Part shown: positions 6,559 through 7,802 of the stretch, in pieces | Layout of the letters: each line of letters starts with the position of its first letter | Numbering within the stretch: position 1 is the first letter of the stretch | Source of the DNA: Roseburia sp. | GTDB lineage: Bacteria; Bacillota_A; Clostridia; Lachnospirales; Lachnospiraceae | NCBI GenBank assembly: GCA_017547315.1 | Contig: JAFYQA010000195.1 | Location: 1-7,802, forward strand | Length of the DNA: 7,802 bases | Direction: 5' to 3' | Program-made: the position numbers and the translations under genes | Notes under the pieces: generated by a model | What the model was told of the DNA's origin: nothing | Databases searched by the model: none | The model's input: the letters and a program-made list of their open reading frames with translations, nothing else

Positions 6559-7353
6559 CTAATCAACAAGATCTTTTGCGATGGTATATGGGAAAACAGG
6601 GCCTTCAAGACATACATAAACTTCGTCAATACGGCAATGTCCGCACTTACCGATAGCACAAGACATCTTACGCTCGAAGCTCATCCAGATCTTGTTTTCG
6701 TCAAAACCATTCTTAATAAGTTCAAGTCCTGCAAACTTCATCATTACTGGAGGTCCTACAACTAATACTGCGTAGTCTTCGCCAGCTTCTTTTAATGGAA
6801 GTTCATTCACAACTGTAGTAACTAAACCTTTACGGAAGCCTTCATGTTCTTCGTTGTCAAGGCAGTACCATGTACCGTTGAATGTATTTTTCCAGTTTTC
6901 TAAATCGTTATGGAATAAAACGCTTTCGTAGTTTTTGAAACCACAAACAAGGTTTACAGATTTTGCATAACCTGGGTTCTTTGCTAAGAAGTTTAAGGTA
7001 CTTCTAACAGGAGAAACACCTGTACCACCAGCGATAACGAAAACATGTTTATCTTTTAATTCATCTACTGGCCAACCTTTTCCATATGGTCCACGAAGGA
7101 AAAGATGATCTCCAGCTTTCTTTTCGAAGATTACGTCTGTAACCTTACCAACTTTACGGATTGTAAATTCTAACCATCCATCGCCCTGTTCACTAACAGA
7201 GATAGGACATTCACCAATCTGTGGAACGGAGAGTTCGAGGAACTGACCGTGCTGAGGTTTAATGTCTGTAGCGATACGGAATGTATATTCGATATCTGTC
7301 TCATGGTTTACGCTTAAAATCTCGCAAGCCTGAGGCTGAACATAATTTGTCAT
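6559..7353 (-). CDS. asrB: Anaerobic sulfite reductase subunit B (FAD/NAD(H) module, AsrB)
   Basis: This 264-residue protein belongs to the ferredoxin-NAD(P)+ reductase-like family and feeds electrons from NADH towards the siroheme subunit. The FAD-binding barrel carries GECPISVS (residues 47-54) and GPYGKGWP (88-95). The nucleotide-binding domain carries GGTGVSPVRS (109-118) and VVGPPVMM (198-205). Near the C-terminus Cys232, Cys237, Cys240 and Cys248 (SCAIGKCGHC...YVC) form a PyrK-like iron-sulfur site. The ATG at 7351-7353 follows an AAGGAGA site with good spacing. The gene starts 16 nt after asrA and ends 11 nt before asrC, the usual asrABC order. NADH as donor is known for Salmonella Asr and is inferred here. 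Confidence 0.95.
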   Translation of the reverse strand: MTNYVQPQACEILSVNHETDIEYTFRIATDIKPQHGQFLELSVPQIGECPISVSEQGDGWLEFTIRKVGKVTDVIFEKKAGDHLFLRGPYGKGWPVDELKDKHVFVIAGGTGVSPVRSTLNFLAKNPGYAKSVNLVCGFKNYESVLFHNDLENWKNTFNGTWYCLDNEEHEGFRKGLVTTVVNELPLKEAGEDYAVLVVGPPVMMKFAGLELIKNGFDENKIWMSFERKMSCAIGKCGHCRIDEVYVCLEGPVFPYTIAKDLVD

Positions 7354-7369
7354 TTTCTCGTCTCCTTTC

Positions 7370-7802
7370 TTATTTGCCTAATTCTTTCTTGATTTCCTCA
7401 ACTGCAGCACCCATCTTCTGTAATGTTGTTGTAATTGAGATAAATTCAGGACAACGGCTTGTACAACGTCCACAACCTACGCACATATGACCTTCGTGGA
7501 AGCGTGCTTCATAGTCATGGAATTTATGAAGCATTTTATAACGCATACGGTCGCCTGCTGTTGTACGGTAATCTCCGCCACCTGCAACTTTTGCGAAATC
7601 ATCGATCTGACAAGAAGCAGCTACACGTCTTCTTTCACCAACTTCAGGGTTGTCTCCGTAGATAATATCGCGTGTAGTGACACATGTACATGTTGAACAA
7701 GCAATTGTACAAGCACCACAAGAGATACAACGTCCGTTGAACTGTTTCCAAACATCATGTTTCTTAAGAGCATTAAGAACTTCTCTGTCCGGAATCTCAG
7801 GA
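7370..7802 (-). CDS. asrA: Anaerobic sulfite reductase subunit A (AsrA), C-terminal part
   Basis: The last 143 codons and the TAA stop (7370-7372) are present; the N-terminal half lies beyond the window end. Two ferredoxin-like clusters are visible. In fragment numbering these are CxxCGACxxxC with Cys25, 28, 31 and 35 (followed by further Cys38 and Cys40), and CVGCGRCTSRCP with Cys107, 110, 113 and 117. This fits AsrA, the iron-sulfur electron-transfer subunit that links the NADH-oxidising AsrB to the siroheme subunit AsrC. The stretch between the clusters (VTTRDIIYGDNPEVGERRR...) also looks typical of the family. The gene is directly followed by asrB after 16 nt, so the operon order supports the assignment. 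The upstream promoter of the operon is not in view. Confidence 0.93.
   Translation of the reverse strand, partial: PEIPDREVLNALKKHDVWKQFNGRCISCGACTIACSTCTCVTTRDIIYGDNPEVGERRRVAASCQIDDFAKVAGGGDYRTTAGDRMRYKMLHKFHDYEARFHEGHMCVGCGRCTSRCPEFISITTTLQKMGAAVEEIKKELGK

Overview
The window looks like chromosomal DNA from a low-GC Gram-positive anaerobe, probably a gut Clostridia/Lachnospiraceae-type bacterium. This is inferred from the AT-rich codons, strong AGGAGG-type ribosome binding sites, an Asr-type sulfite reductase and arylsulfotransferases without signal peptides; no species can be named. All eight genes read on the minus strand, so transcription runs from high to low coordinates. No gene-free stretch exceeds 300 bases.

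In transcription order: (1) the C-terminal part of asrA (cut by the window end), asrB and asrC, tightly packed, encode the anaerobic sulfite reductase that reduces sulfite to sulfide. (2) After a 149-nt gap with a strong hairpin and a 14-bp palindrome comes an SLC13/DASS-type anion permease. (3) After another hairpin come a thioredoxin reductase gene and a thioredoxin gene, separated by a 149-bp palindromic MITE-like element that lies against the trxB stop codon and is flanked by a short direct repeat. (4) Two tandem paralogous aryl-sulfate sulfotransferase (ASST) genes follow, the second cut by the window start, with a hairpin between them.

The genes suggest a sulfur module: an anion carrier, cytoplasmic sulfuryl-transfer enzymes, a dithiol redox pair and a sulfite-to-sulfide reductase. 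The link between aryl sulfate and sulfite is not shown by any gene here, so a pathway joining ASST to Asr is a hypothesis. Three details deserve attention. The thioredoxin reductase lacks the HRRxxxR-type NADPH phosphate-binding motif. The thioredoxin has TCGPC instead of WCGPC. The intergenic gaps carry hairpins without T-tracts, which look more like mRNA-processing or stabilising structures than classical terminators.
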